Shown: positions 45,867 to 54,482 of the stretch, one piece after another
How the letters are laid out: every line of letters begins with the position of its first letter
Position numbering within the stretch: the first letter of the stretch is position 1
NCBI RefSeq assembly: GCF_031884435.1
Contig: NZ_CP134779.1
Coordinates: forward strand, 2,170,001 to 2,234,000
DNA from: Bosea sp. 685
Lineage (GTDB): Bacteria; Pseudomonadota; Alphaproteobacteria; Rhizobiales; Beijerinckiaceae
Length of the DNA: 64,000 bases
Direction of reading: 5' to 3'
Made by a program: the position numbers and the translations under genes
Notes under the pieces: generated by a model
Seen by the model: only the letters and a program-made list of their open reading frames with translations
What the model was told of the DNA's origin: nothing
Databases searched by the model: none

Positions 45867-46499
45867 ATGAACCTCGATTTCCTCACCTCTGCGCTGGTGA
45901 CGCTTCTGGTCACGCTCGATCCGCCGGGGCTCGCGCCGATCTTCCTGTCGCTGACGCGCGGCATGACGGGTGACGAGCGCAGGCAGGTCGCGGTTCGCGC
46001 CTGCATCATCGCGTTTGGCATCATGGCTTTCTTCGGCGTGGCGGGAGACGTCGTGCTGAAGGCGCTCGGCGTCTCGCTGCCGGCCTTCCGCATCGCCGGC
46101 GGTTTGCTGCTGTTCTGGATTTCGTTCGAGATGGTGTTCGAGCGTCGCAACGAGCGCAAGGCGCAGACCGCCGAGATTGCGATCACGCAGGACCATATCC
46201 GCAATGTCGCGGCCTTCCCGCTGGCGATCCCGCTGATGGCGGGGCCGGGCGCGCTGACGGCGATGATGCTGCTGGCCGGCAGGGCCGAGGGCAACCCGCT
46301 GATGCTGGCCTCGCTCGCCGTGATCTGCGGCCTGGTGATCCTGTCCTGCCTCGTCGTCTTCCTGCTGGCGGTGCCGATGGCGCGCCTGCTCGGCGTCACC
46401 GGCAATGTCGTGCTGACGCGCCTGCTCGGGGTGATCCTGGCGGCGTTGGCGGTGCAGTTCGTGATCGATGGCGTGAAGGCGGTGATCACGGCGGGGTAG
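45867..46499 (+). CDS. MarC-family membrane protein
   Basis: 210 residues, six membrane helices. MNLDFLTSALVTLLVTLDPP is followed by GLAPIFLSLTRGMT and the family motifs AFRIAGGLLLFWISFEMVF, FPLAIPLMAGPGALTAMML and the C-terminal LTRLLGVILAALAVQFVIDG. MarC proteins are integral inner-membrane proteins of unknown function; the old link with multiple antibiotic resistance has not held up. ATG 45867 was chosen over an Arg-rich longer frame. It is divergent from gyrA, with a terminator after the stop. Confidence 0.92.
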   Translation: MNLDFLTSALVTLLVTLDPPGLAPIFLSLTRGMTGDERRQVAVRACIIAFGIMAFFGVAGDVVLKALGVSLPAFRIAGGLLLFWISFEMVFERRNERKAQTAEIAITQDHIRNVAAFPLAIPLMAGPGALTAMMLLAGRAEGNPLMLASLAVICGLVILSCLVVFLLAVPMARLLGVTGNVVLTRLLGVILAALAVQFVIDGVKAVITAG

Positions 46500-46538
46500 G
46501 GCGGTTCGCTCTGTCCCGGCGCCGGCCAAATATGAAAA

Positions 46539-46568
46539 GCCCGGCGGGTCAAACCCGCCGGGCATTCT
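46539..46568. terminator. rho-independent terminator after marC-family gene
   Basis: GCCCGGCGGGT (46539-46549), loop CAA, ACCCGCCGGGC (46553-46563), then ATTCTT; AAAA stands before the stem, so it can also stop the facing gene. Confidence 0.85.
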
Positions 46569-46623
46569 TATTGCGAAGCAGCCCCTCGCGCAGACGGTGT
46601 CTCCGCGAGGGGCTTGCCGATGC

Positions 46624-48426
46624 TTAGCTGCGATACCAGGCAGCAAGGTTCCAGGTGTCGACGTCCCAGCCGCTATGGTCGTGCGAAAGGCTTTGCGCCG
46701 CCGCCACGACCTTGGTTCTGGAAAGGACCGGGAGGATGACATTGGCCTCGCAGAAGATCTCGTTGACCTTGATCAAGAGCGCTGCACGCTTGGCCGGATC
46801 GAGCTCCTTCTGGGCGGCCTTATAGGCCTCGTCGGCTGCCGGATCGGAGTAGCGCGAGACGTTGCGGCCCAGCCATTTGTTCTCCTTGTTGGCGATCTCC
46901 CAGGAGGTGAACTGGTTGAGGAAGCGCTCCGGATCGGGCTGCGGCTGTGTCGTGGTGTACATCTCCATGTCGACATAGAGCTTGGTGTAGGTGTCGGGGT
47001 TGGCGACATCAGACGAGAAGAACACCGAAGCGGTGACCGACTTCAGCTCCAGCTCGATGCCGGCGCGCTGGCAGGCCTGCTTGACGATGGCCTGGACCTT
47101 CTGGCGCGGGGCGTTGATCGAGGTCTGGAAGACGAATTTGAGCTTCTTGCCATCCTTCTCGCGGACGCCGTCGGCGCCCTTCTTCCAGCCGGCCTCGTCG
47201 AGGACCTTGTTGGCCTTCTCGATGCTGAACTCGTATTTCAGCTTGCTTGACTTGAACTGCTTGGGCTCGTTGACGAAGCTCGCCGTGGCGGTGCCGCCGC
47301 GGCCATAGATGAACTTCTGGATCGAGTCGCGGTCGATTAGCAGGTTGATCGCCTGGCGCACCGCCGGATCGGACAGCGTCGGGTGCTTGGTCTTGACGCT
47401 GGAACGCTCGCCATCGACCTCGGTCCACGGGTCTGTCGTGTTGAGGGTGATGAACTCGACATCGCCTGCGGGCGCCGCGCTGATCTTGCCGCGGCCGCCG
47501 GTCTCCAGGCGCTTGAGGACCTCGTCCTCGACCAGCGTATCCCAGGCATAGTCGTACTCGCCGGTCTGCAGCACCGCGCGTGCCGCCGAGACCGCGTCAC
47601 CGCCGCCCTTCACCTCGAGCGTGTCGAAATGCGGCTGGTTCTTGACGTGATAATCCTCGTTGCGCGTGCCGGTGAGAATGTCGCCGGGCTTGAAGTCGGC
47701 GAACTTGTAAGGGCCGGTGCCGACGGGCTTGAGATTGGCCGGGGCTTCGCGCGATTTGGTGCCCTTGTAATCGGCGAAATGATGCTTCGGGATGATCATG
47801 CCGGCGACGCCGACGAAGGGGTCGGCCCAGAACGGCGTCGGCTTGCTGAAGATCACCTTGACGGTGAGATCGTCGACCTTCTCGACCTTGATGTCCTTGT
47901 AGGCGCCGGTGGTGTAGGCAGCGGTCGCCGGGTCGGCGGCGTATTCCCAGGTGAAGACGACGTCGTCGGCAGTGAGCGGCTTGCCGTCATGCCACTTCAC
48001 GCCAGGCTTCAGCTTCCAGGTGACGCTCGTGCCGTCTTCCGAAAGGCCGCCATTCTCCTTGCTCGGAATCGCGGCGGCAAGCTGCGGGATCAGGTTGCCT
48101 TCCTTGTCCCAGCCGGCCAGCGGCTCATAGAAGATGCGCGAGGCGATCTGGTCCTTGGTGCCCGAGGCAAAATGCGGATTCAGCAGGGTCGGGGCCTGCC
48201 AGAGCAGGAGCTTCAGCGGCCCGCCGCCGCCGGCCTTGGTCGGCTTGTATTCGAGCGTGGCGTTGGCCATCGCAACGTTGTTCCAGGCGAGAATCTGGCT
48301 CGCGATCGGGGCGCCAATGCCAAATGCCGCCATCTTCTGGATGAAGGAGCGTCGCGATAGGCGTCCCTCTTTCAGATTTTGCACCATACCCTGGATATGC
48401 TGACTATTCATAACTTGCCTTCGCAT
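46624..48426 (-). CDS. peptide ABC transporter substrate-binding protein (family 5), Tat-type signal
   Basis: About 600 residues. A twin-arginine-like signal LSRRSFIQKMAAFGIGAPIA lies at residues ~23-42, followed by AMA. The mature protein shows the family-5 pattern: LLLWQAPTLLNPHFASGTKD, WKLKPGVKWHDGKPLTADD, PVGTGPYKFADFKPGD, and SDPAVRQAINLLIDRDSIQK. ATG 48426 or 48411 (MNSQHIQG) are both possible. No ABC permease or ATPase genes adjoin it. The 5' leader between it and the divergent small gene carries three hairpins. Confidence 0.92.
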   Translation of the reverse strand: MRRQVMNSQHIQGMVQNLKEGRLSRRSFIQKMAAFGIGAPIASQILAWNNVAMANATLEYKPTKAGGGGPLKLLLWQAPTLLNPHFASGTKDQIASRIFYEPLAGWDKEGNLIPQLAAAIPSKENGGLSEDGTSVTWKLKPGVKWHDGKPLTADDVVFTWEYAADPATAAYTTGAYKDIKVEKVDDLTVKVIFSKPTPFWADPFVGVAGMIIPKHHFADYKGTKSREAPANLKPVGTGPYKFADFKPGDILTGTRNEDYHVKNQPHFDTLEVKGGGDAVSAARAVLQTGEYDYAWDTLVEDEVLKRLETGGRGKISAAPAGDVEFITLNTTDPWTEVDGERSSVKTKHPTLSDPAVRQAINLLIDRDSIQKFIYGRGGTATASFVNEPKQFKSSKLKYEFSIEKANKVLDEAGWKKGADGVREKDGKKLKFVFQTSINAPRQKVQAIVKQACQRAGIELELKSVTASVFFSSDVANPDTYTKLYVDMEMYTTTQPQPDPERFLNQFTSWEIANKENKWLGRNVSRYSDPAADEAYKAAQKELDPAKRAALLIKVNEIFCEANVILPVLSRTKVVAAAQSLSHDHSGWDVDTWNLAAWYRS

Positions 48427-48713
48427 TGCATCGACAAGATACCGATCGACAGATTGACCGGATCTAGCCTCAGTTTATTAAATCCAAAGCATGGCTATGC
48501 TTTGGTCGCGGCTCTTCTCGTAAGAGCCACAATCTTAAGCCCGCCTTAAGGCGGCTGAAGAGGACGCGGCGTTAAAGTCCGCTTGCCAGTCCATTGCGGA
48601 GATCGGCTAAATCGCGCCCATCTATCGGGCGCCGTCGGTCGGCTCAGAAGGAGCCTTTCCGGGGCTGACGACGTATGATTTTCATGTTGAACGGAAACTG
48701 GACGGAGCTCTCG
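48427..48713. other. divergent intergenic region
   Basis: About 290 bp between the peptide-binding protein gene and the small membrane protein gene. Apart from the three hairpins nothing was recognised. Confidence 0.45.
48484..48554. promoter_or_regulatory. row of three hairpins in the peptide-binding protein leader
   Basis: CCAAAGCAT/ATGCTTTGG (48484-48505), GGCTCTT/AAGAGCC (48510-48528) and the palindrome CCGCCTTAAGGCGG (48541-48554), all perfect, in the divergent gap. The function is unknown; a structured 5' UTR is possible. Confidence 0.45.
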
Positions 48714-48920
48714 ATGACCAGAGGCGGTTGGATTGCCAAGGTTTTGCTTGCGCTCGTTGGAGTCTTCGCCGCGGCGTTTGTCGTCGACGAATTGATCGGC
48801 GGCGGCGCGCTGGGATGGATGGCAGGCGGGGCCATCATCGCCGTAACCGCAGGGCCGCTATTCATTTCCCTGATCGCCTGGCGCCGGGAGCGGGAGCAAG
48901 ACAGGCGCGCGGGCCGATAA
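48714..48920 (+). CDS. small membrane protein, unknown function
   Basis: 68 residues with two predicted membrane segments (WIAKVLLALVGVFAAAFVVD and WMAGGAIIAVTAGPLFISLI) and a charged C-terminus WRREREQDRRAGR. GGAG six bases upstream makes ATG 48714 (MTRGGWIAK) the best start; the same frame is open back to ATG 48675. No family recognised. It stands alone between two repeat-bearing gaps. Confidence 0.6.
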   Translation: MTRGGWIAKVLLALVGVFAAAFVVDELIGGGALGWMAGGAIIAVTAGPLFISLIAWRREREQDRRAGR

Positions 48921-48995
48921 AGCTGTTTGCGATACTGCCTGCGGCTCTGGCCGGGTGGGGGAACCCCTTTCCCGCATGGCTCAGAAAGCGGCGCC

Positions 48996-49225
48996 TTCTT
49001 CCCTTCTCCCCTGGCGGGAGAAGGTGGCGCGCAGCGCCGGAGAAGGGGGCGCCTTGCCCTGTCCGGTTAGCGTCGTGTTCAGCCAGGCGGAGAGCTCACG
49101 GCGCCCCCTCATCCGTCTCGGCTGCGCCGAGCCACCTTCTCCCACCCATCTCGGGCTTGCCCGAGATGGGCAACCTAAGTGTCAAAGTCGGCAACAGCCG
49201 CCCTTGATGGGGAGAAGGGAGAAAG
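48996..49225. repeat. palindromic repeat block R3
   Basis: CTTCTCCCCTGGCGGGAGAA with GGTGGCGCGCAGCGCCGG, the inverted copy GCGCCCCCTCATCCGTCTCG, and CCCATCTCGGGCTTGCCCGAGATGGG-type hairpin followed by AACCTAAGTGTCAAAGTCGG. Same elements as 13123-13510. Confidence 0.8.
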
Positions 49226-49402
49226 CGGCGCAGCCTTCCAGAAACGGGGGATAACGTCCTCACCTATTGCCCGAAATGACGGTGCGATCGGTCGAAAAAG
49301 GACGAGCCTATTTCTCCAGAAACGCCCGGATCGCACCCTCCGCCTGCTTCATCGAGATGACGCCGTCGAGATGGCCGCGCGTGCCTTGGATGAAGGCCTG
49401 GG
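49165..49402. repeat. 238-bp direct repeat, left copy
   Basis: It matches 51153-51390 over its whole length with scattered differences, same orientation, offset 1,988 bp. It contains part of an R3 element and the last ~31 codons of the MetX-like gene. Confidence 0.88.
49308..49402 (-). pseudogene. 3'-terminal remnant of the exported MetX-like gene
   Basis: The minus strand reads QAFIQGTRGHLDGVISMKQA then EGAIRAFLEK and a TAG stop, the same C-terminus as the intact gene at 51296-52489. Upstream of it (to the right) the similarity stops abruptly at the DJ-1/PfpI gene, whose stop codon lies 13 bp away. No start codon or 5' part remains, so it is a non-functional fragment. Confidence 0.85.
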
Positions 49403-49414
49403 CGAGCGAAGCCG

Positions 49415-50080
49415 TCACAAGTTCAGCAGGATCTCCTCGCGTGCCGCCCGCGATCCGGCCAGGCGGCGCCTCGTTTCCGCCAGCACCGCCGGCGAAGCCT
49501 CCTTCGGCGTGCCGGAGTGGAAGGGCGGCTGCGGCGCATATTCCAGCGAGAGCTGGACGATCTCGGCCTCGGCCTGCCCCATCAGCTCCGCGATTACAGC
49601 CAGCCCGAAGTCGATGCCCGAGGTGACGCCGCCCGCGGTGATCAGGTTGCCGTCCTGCACGATGCGCTCGTCGACCGGAATGGCGCCGAAGCGGCCGAGG
49701 AAATCATGGGCGTTCCAGTGGGTGGTGGCGCGCTTGCCCTGCAGCAGCCCGGCCGCGCCGAGCACCAGGGAGCCGGTGCAGACCGAGGTGACATAGCGCG
49801 CCTTCGCAGCCTGCTCGCGCACGAAGCCGAGCACGGTGTCGTCGCGCAGCAGCGCATTGATGCCGCCTCCGCCGGGTATGCACAGGACATCGAGCGCCGG
49901 GCAGTCGGCGAAGGTCGCGGTCGGCGTCAGCGACAGGCGGGTCGATGCCAGCAGCGGCTCGCGATCCTTCCAGACGAGATGGACCTCCGTATCGCACGCC
50001 GATGCAAAGACCTCGTAGGGGCCGGTGAGATCGAGCTGCTGCACGTTCGGGAAGACGAGGATACCGAAGTGAAGGGGCAT
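49415..50080 (-). CDS. DJ-1/PfpI-family protein (isonitrile hydratase-like)
   Basis: 221 residues. The class-I glutamine-amidotransferase-like fold reads FGILVFPNVQQLDLTGPYEV, VLCIPGGGGINALL and the nucleophile elbow TSVCTGSLVLGAAGLLQG with Cys101, then THWNAHDFLGRFGA and GVTSGIDFGLAVIAELMG. Cys101 has the position of the catalytic Cys in characterised isonitrile hydratase (InhA). The start is ATG 50080, with AGGAG upstream. It is divergent from a GlxA-type regulator of the same fold. Confidence 0.9.
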   Translation of the reverse strand: MPLHFGILVFPNVQQLDLTGPYEVFASACDTEVHLVWKDREPLLASTRLSLTPTATFADCPALDVLCIPGGGGINALLRDDTVLGFVREQAAKARYVTSVCTGSLVLGAAGLLQGKRATTHWNAHDFLGRFGAIPVDERIVQDGNLITAGGVTSGIDFGLAVIAELMGQAEAEIVQLSLEYAPQPPFHSGTPKEASPAVLAETRRRLAGSRAAREEILLNL

Positions 50081-50154
50081 GGGGAAACTCCTGATTGACG
50101 TGGGCCAGCCTAGCGGAGCAATCTCTGGCCGTATTGCCAATCATCCCTCGCTTC

Positions 50155-51120
50155 ATGCCAAACCTGCCGCGCCGCGTCGAAATCCTGACCTTCCCGAAAG
50201 CCCAGCTTCTCGATGTCGCCGGGCCGCTGCAGGTCTTCGCCACGGCAAACGACCTCGCCAGGGTCGAGCGCGGTGCGCTGCCCTATGAGCCGGTGGTGGT
50301 GGCCGATGGCGAGCGAGTGATGACGACGGCCGGGCTCGAACTCGCCACAGTCCCGCTGCCGGCGGTCGATCTGCCGCTGCACACCCTGATCGTTGCCGGC
50401 GGCTGGGGCGTCAACGCGGCCTGCGACGATACGGGCTTTGTCGCCTGGATCAGCCGGCGCGCGAAGGCGGCGCAGCGCACCGCCTCCGTCTGCAGCGGCG
50501 CCTTCCTGCTGGCCTCGGCAGGGCTTCTCGACGGGCGGCGCGCTGTCACCCATTGGCAGCGTTGCGCCGAATTCTCGAAACGCTTTCCCGATGTGCGCCT
50601 CGATCCCGATCCGATCTTCATCCGGGACCGCGAGATCTGGACCTCGGCCGGCGTGACGGCGGGAATTGATCTCGCTCTGGCGCTGGTCGAAGTCGATCTC
50701 GGGCGGGCGACGGCGCTTGCGATCGCACGGCAGCTCGTCGTCTTCCTGAAGCGCCCGGGCGGGCAGGCGCAATTCAGCGCGGCGCTGGCGCTTCAGGAGC
50801 GCGACGGCCGCTTCGACCGCCTCCATGCCTGGATCATCGCCAATCTGCGCGGCGATCTGTCGTTGGGCGCGCTGGCGGAGGCCGCGCATATGAGCGTGCG
50901 CAGCTTCGCGCGCCACTACCATCAGGCGACCGGCCGAACGCCGGCGCGCGCCGTCGAGGATCTCCGGATCGAGACGGCCCGGCGTCTGCTCGAGCAAGGC
51001 CTGCCGGTAGCGCGGGCCTCGACCCGCTGCGGCTTCGGCTCGGAGGAGACGATGCGGCGCGCCTTCCTGCGCAGGCTCGGTACCAGCCCGCAAAGCTATC
51101 GCGACAGGTTCGCCGGATAG
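50155..51120 (+). CDS. GlxA-family transcriptional regulator (DJ-1/PfpI plus AraC HTH)
   Basis: About 321 residues. The N-terminal half is a DJ-1/PfpI-like domain (VEILTFPKAQLLDVAGPLQV, LIVAGGWGVNAACDD, TASVCSGAFLLASAGLLDG). The C-terminal ~100 residues are an AraC/XylS DNA-binding domain (LSLGALAEAAHMSVRSFARH, RRLLEQGLPVARASTRCGFG, RAFLRRLGTSPQSYRDRF). ATG 50155 (MPNLPRR) is preferred; ATG 50095 is upstream in frame. It is divergent from the DJ-1 gene 75 bp away, which it probably controls. Confidence 0.92.
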   Translation: MPNLPRRVEILTFPKAQLLDVAGPLQVFATANDLARVERGALPYEPVVVADGERVMTTAGLELATVPLPAVDLPLHTLIVAGGWGVNAACDDTGFVAWISRRAKAAQRTASVCSGAFLLASAGLLDGRRAVTHWQRCAEFSKRFPDVRLDPDPIFIRDREIWTSAGVTAGIDLALALVEVDLGRATALAIARQLVVFLKRPGGQAQFSAALALQERDGRFDRLHAWIIANLRGDLSLGALAEAAHMSVRSFARHYHQATGRTPARAVEDLRIETARRLLEQGLPVARASTRCGFGSEETMRRAFLRRLGTSPQSYRDRFAG

Positions 51121-51152
51121 GACGCGTTGTTCGCGGGCCGCGAATCTCGCGC

Positions 51153-51390
51153 GATGGGCAACCTAAGTGTCAAAGTCGGCAACAGCCGACTTTGACGGGG
51201 AGGAGGGAAGAGGGCGGCGCAGCCTTCCGGAAACCGGGATAACGCCCTCACTTGTTGTCCAGAATGACGGCGCGGTCGGTCGAAAAAGGACGAGCCTATT
51301 TCTCCAGGAATGCCCGGATCGCGCCTTCGGCCTGCTTCATCGAGATGACGCCGTCGAGATGGCCGCGCGTGCCCTGGATGAAGGCCTGGG
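51153..51390. repeat. 238-bp direct repeat, right copy
   Basis: Same length and orientation as 49165-49402. It covers the R3-type leader and the intact 3' end of the MetX-like gene. Confidence 0.88.
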
Positions 51391-52489
51391 TGACGTTGAC
51401 GCCGCCCTTCCTGAGCGTCTCGGCGGTGCGCTCGATCGCGTCGGCGGTGAAGACGAGGTCCTTGGGCTGGCTGATCAGCAGCACCGGCGCCTTGATCTTG
51501 CTGGCCGCGTCCGCGAGCGAGATGCCGCCGGCGGCATAGAGCTGGTTCGCTTTGACCAGATAGAGGAAATGGTTGGCGTCCGAGACTTTTGCGCGGGCCT
51601 CGCCGGCAGTGTCCAGGATGCTCTGGACCTGGAACTTGTTGGCGAGCGCCTTGCCCGGGGCGTCGCCTTCCTTGGCGGGACGGCGGCCGAAGGTGCCGTT
51701 GGTCCAGTCGCCGTGATTGGCCTGGAGCGTGACCACGGCCAGCGCCTTGGCCAGGCCGGCATTGGGTGGGGTCTTGCCGTAGTAGTCACCCTTGTTCCAG
51801 TTCTGGTCGACCAGGATGGGCGCGGCCCAGACATCCAGCCAGGCGATGAGCTGCGCGTCAGCCTCGGCTGCGCCGATCACCGGCATCGCCTTGGCGACCA
51901 TCTCGGGATAGCTCGCCGCCCATTCATAGGTCTGGAGGGCGCCCATCGAGGGGCCGGCGACCAAGGCGAGCTTCCTGATGCCGAGACTTTCGACCAAAGC
52001 CTTCTGGACATTGACGAAATCGCCGATGGTCACGATCGGAAAGTCGAGCGCGTAGGGCTTAGCGGTATCGGGGTCGAGCGAGGCGGGGCCGGTCGTCGTG
52101 GTCTTGGGGTCGCCGGTGTTGAGGTTGACCAGCGTATCGGAGGAGAGGACGAAATATTTGTTTGTATCGATCGCCTTGCCGGGCCCGACAATGGCGTCCC
52201 AATAGCCGGGCGCAGCGTCCGCAGCCGCATATTTTCCGGCGGCATGCGAGTTGGCCGAGAAGAAATGGCAGATCAGGATCGCGTTCGACTTGTCGGCGTT
52301 GAGCGTGCCGTAGCTCTCCCAGCCGACCTTGACGTTCTTGAGGGTTCGGCCGCCTTGCGTGGTGTAGCTCGGCAGTTCGAAGATCTTCTTTTCGACGATC
52401 AGCTCCTGCGCTTCGGCCGTGCCCGCCGTGATCATGCCCGTCATCATCAATCCCACGACGCCGACCGCGCCCGCAATCCAGTGCTTCAT
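51296..52489 (-). CDS. exported alpha/beta hydrolase of the homoserine acetyltransferase (MetX) family
   Basis: 397 residues. The N-terminus is a signal peptide (MKHWIAGAVGVVGLMMTGMI then TAGTAEA), unusual for the MetX family, whose members are cytoplasmic. The hydrolase part has VGWESYGTLNADKSNAILIC, the nucleophile elbow VAGPSMGALQTYEW with Ser181, and GHLDGV with His377. GGGAGGATA lies before the ATG (52489). Such exported MetX-like proteins are probably hydrolases rather than acetyltransferases. The last 31 codons are duplicated at 49308-49402. Confidence 0.88.
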   Translation of the reverse strand: MKHWIAGAVGVVGLMMTGMITAGTAEAQELIVEKKIFELPSYTTQGGRTLKNVKVGWESYGTLNADKSNAILICHFFSANSHAAGKYAAADAAPGYWDAIVGPGKAIDTNKYFVLSSDTLVNLNTGDPKTTTTGPASLDPDTAKPYALDFPIVTIGDFVNVQKALVESLGIRKLALVAGPSMGALQTYEWAASYPEMVAKAMPVIGAAEADAQLIAWLDVWAAPILVDQNWNKGDYYGKTPPNAGLAKALAVVTLQANHGDWTNGTFGRRPAKEGDAPGKALANKFQVQSILDTAGEARAKVSDANHFLYLVKANQLYAAGGISLADAASKIKAPVLLISQPKDLVFTADAIERTAETLRKGGVNVTQAFIQGTRGHLDGVISMKQAEGAIRAFLEK

Positions 52490-52606
52490 GCCGGTATCCT
52501 CCCCTTGAACGGCCGTCAGGCGGCCTTGGGTGGCATGAGAGCGGAATTCCACCGGCAATGAAAGCCGTAAAAAGCGGCGCGTCAGACCTTGCTCGCCAGG
52601 CCCGGC

Positions 52607-54361
52607 TCAGCGCAGCAACTGCGTCGGAAAAGCCGTGGCTCCGCGTGACAGCGCCTCGGTGTCGAGTTCCAGCGTGGGGTTGTCGAGCGGGCCCTTGAAG
52701 ATGAAGGGTAGGCGGAGCGGGCCATTGCTGGGCGAGAGCAGGAGGCCCATTTCATAGTTGCGCCCAGGCAGCGAGATTTGGCCGGCGAGCGTCAATTGGT
52801 AGCTCGGTCCGGTCATCTGTGCATCGGTCACCATCGCGACGCCATTGGCGATGCTGAGATTGATGGCCGCTGTGTCGAACGGGGTCTTGCCCTGCCGCCA
52901 GTCGCTCTGCACGAGGCTCGGATTGCGCTCCATCCGGCGCAGCAACTCGCCGAAGGCGATGCCGCCGAGCTCGCCCTGGCGCAGGTTCAGGCCGGCCTTG
53001 CCGCTGAGCGAGGCGACGACCTCCTCGAAGGACGCGCCGAGACCGTCCAGCGCGATTTGCAGCGTGCCGGTGCCGCTGAGCTTCGCCAGATCCGGCACAT
53101 CGCCGGCAGCCTTGCCGAGATTGACCTTGTCGAAGCCCCCCTGGAGCTTGACGTCGACGCCGCCCGGCGCCGCCAGCGCCAGGAACCGGCCCTTGACGCT
53201 GCCGCCATAAGCGCCTGCGCGCAGCAGCCCGGCCTCGAAGCGCCCCTTCTTGACCAGGAGATAGGTCGCGACATCGTCGAGCCGCGCGCCATTGATCTTG
53301 GCTGCATCGACGGAGATGCGCAGGTCGATGTCATGGGCGGTCCAGGCGTCGAAATCGAGCGGGGCGTTCTCGTTCTCCGGCGCGGTGGCGGGCAGCACGC
53401 CGAGGCGACCGTAGAGTCGGCCGAGATCGAGCGTCGCGCCCGCCAGCGTGCCGGACAGGGCCAGCCGCCCGCCGGCGTCGCCGAGCTTGATCGCGCCTTC
53501 GAGCCGCTCGCCCTCGAGGCTGACGGCGACATTGCTCAGCGAGGCCTCATGCGGCTTGATCTGCGCGTCGGCGCTCAGGTGCAGCGGGCCGATGGCGGAG
53601 GCCAGACGCGGCTTCTCGCCGAACCAGCCGAGCAGCTCGGGCAAGGCCTTGGTCGCAAGCGAGAGACGGCCGTTGACGACGGGGTCGTTCAGGCCGCTGC
53701 GAGTGCCCTCGAATTGCAGGTTCATCATGGGCGAGGCCGCCGTCAGCGCCAGCCGCGCATTCGCGCCTGCCATGGGCCAGAGCAGGCTGATTTGCGTCGG
53801 CACGCCGCGCCAGGTCAGCGAACCCGACAGGCTCAGCGGCTCGCCGGCGTCGCGGTCCTGGAGGACCAGGTTGACGTCGCGCAGGATGGTCTGGATCGCG
53901 CCCTGAGCCCGCATGAAGACCGAGCCGGCGGTGATGATGATCCGGCCCTGGGCCTTCAGCTTCTCGAGATAGGTCAAGGGCGGCGTGAGCCAGTCGCCGA
54001 GCCCGTCATCCGTGCCTGCGACGGCGACGTCGATCTGCGGCACGACCAATTCGATGCGGTCGAACCTGAACTGACCGATGAGCAGCGGCAGAATGCGCGC
54101 GCGCGCCTTGATCCGCAGGGCCGAGCCCGTCAGGAGATCGTCATGCTGCCGGAAGGTGACCTTCGACAGGCTGATGCGTGGCAAGGGCAGAAGTGCGATC
54201 TCGGCGCGTTCAAGCCCCGTGACCTCGAGCCCGGTGCGTTGCTCGATGGCCGCGATCACGCGCTGCTCCACCCGCCCGACCGCGATGCTCCAGGATTGCA
54301 ATCCGAGCAGCACGACGGCGATGACGAGGCCGTAGGCGAGAATGGAGGCGCGTCTTGTCAT
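52607..54361 (-). CDS. AsmA-family protein
   Basis: 584 residues. A single N-terminal membrane anchor (SILAYGLVIAVVLLGLQSW) is followed by a large periplasmic beta-rich region of the AsmA/TamB/YhdP superfamily, with ISLSKVTFRQHDDLLTGSAL and SGTGTLQIALDGLGASFEEV. The AsmA C-terminal domain includes LSGKAGLNLRQGELGGIAFG and MTGPSYQLTLAGQISLPGRN. These proteins are thought to form grooved bridges for phospholipid transport or to limit outer-membrane protein levels. It is downstream of the iron-transporter pair on the same strand, 121 bp away. Confidence 0.88.
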   Translation of the reverse strand: MTRRASILAYGLVIAVVLLGLQSWSIAVGRVEQRVIAAIEQRTGLEVTGLERAEIALLPLPRISLSKVTFRQHDDLLTGSALRIKARARILPLLIGQFRFDRIELVVPQIDVAVAGTDDGLGDWLTPPLTYLEKLKAQGRIIITAGSVFMRAQGAIQTILRDVNLVLQDRDAGEPLSLSGSLTWRGVPTQISLLWPMAGANARLALTAASPMMNLQFEGTRSGLNDPVVNGRLSLATKALPELLGWFGEKPRLASAIGPLHLSADAQIKPHEASLSNVAVSLEGERLEGAIKLGDAGGRLALSGTLAGATLDLGRLYGRLGVLPATAPENENAPLDFDAWTAHDIDLRISVDAAKINGARLDDVATYLLVKKGRFEAGLLRAGAYGGSVKGRFLALAAPGGVDVKLQGGFDKVNLGKAAGDVPDLAKLSGTGTLQIALDGLGASFEEVVASLSGKAGLNLRQGELGGIAFGELLRRMERNPSLVQSDWRQGKTPFDTAAINLSIANGVAMVTDAQMTGPSYQLTLAGQISLPGRNYEMGLLLSPSNGPLRLPFIFKGPLDNPTLELDTEALSRGATAFPTQLLR

Positions 54362-54482
54362 GAGCCTTTGCGTGGCGGGAATCCGGCCCGAAACCGGTTT
54401 TCGACCGGTGACCGGTTTATGACGATGCCAGGACCTTGTCGAGACGGCCGACCTTGTCGAGATGACGGACCTTGTCGTGATT

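Larger units (their letters stand above)
48921..49414. other. 494-bp gap with R3 repeats and a gene remnant
   Basis: It contains an R3 repeat block (48996-49225), then the left copy of a 238-bp direct repeat (49165-49402) that includes the remnant described separately. Confidence 0.7.

Noticed and set aside
46624..48426. Complete peptide ABC operon
   Set aside because: Neither family-5 binding protein in the window (39078-40664 or 46624-48426) has permease or ATPase genes next to it, so only the receptors are called.
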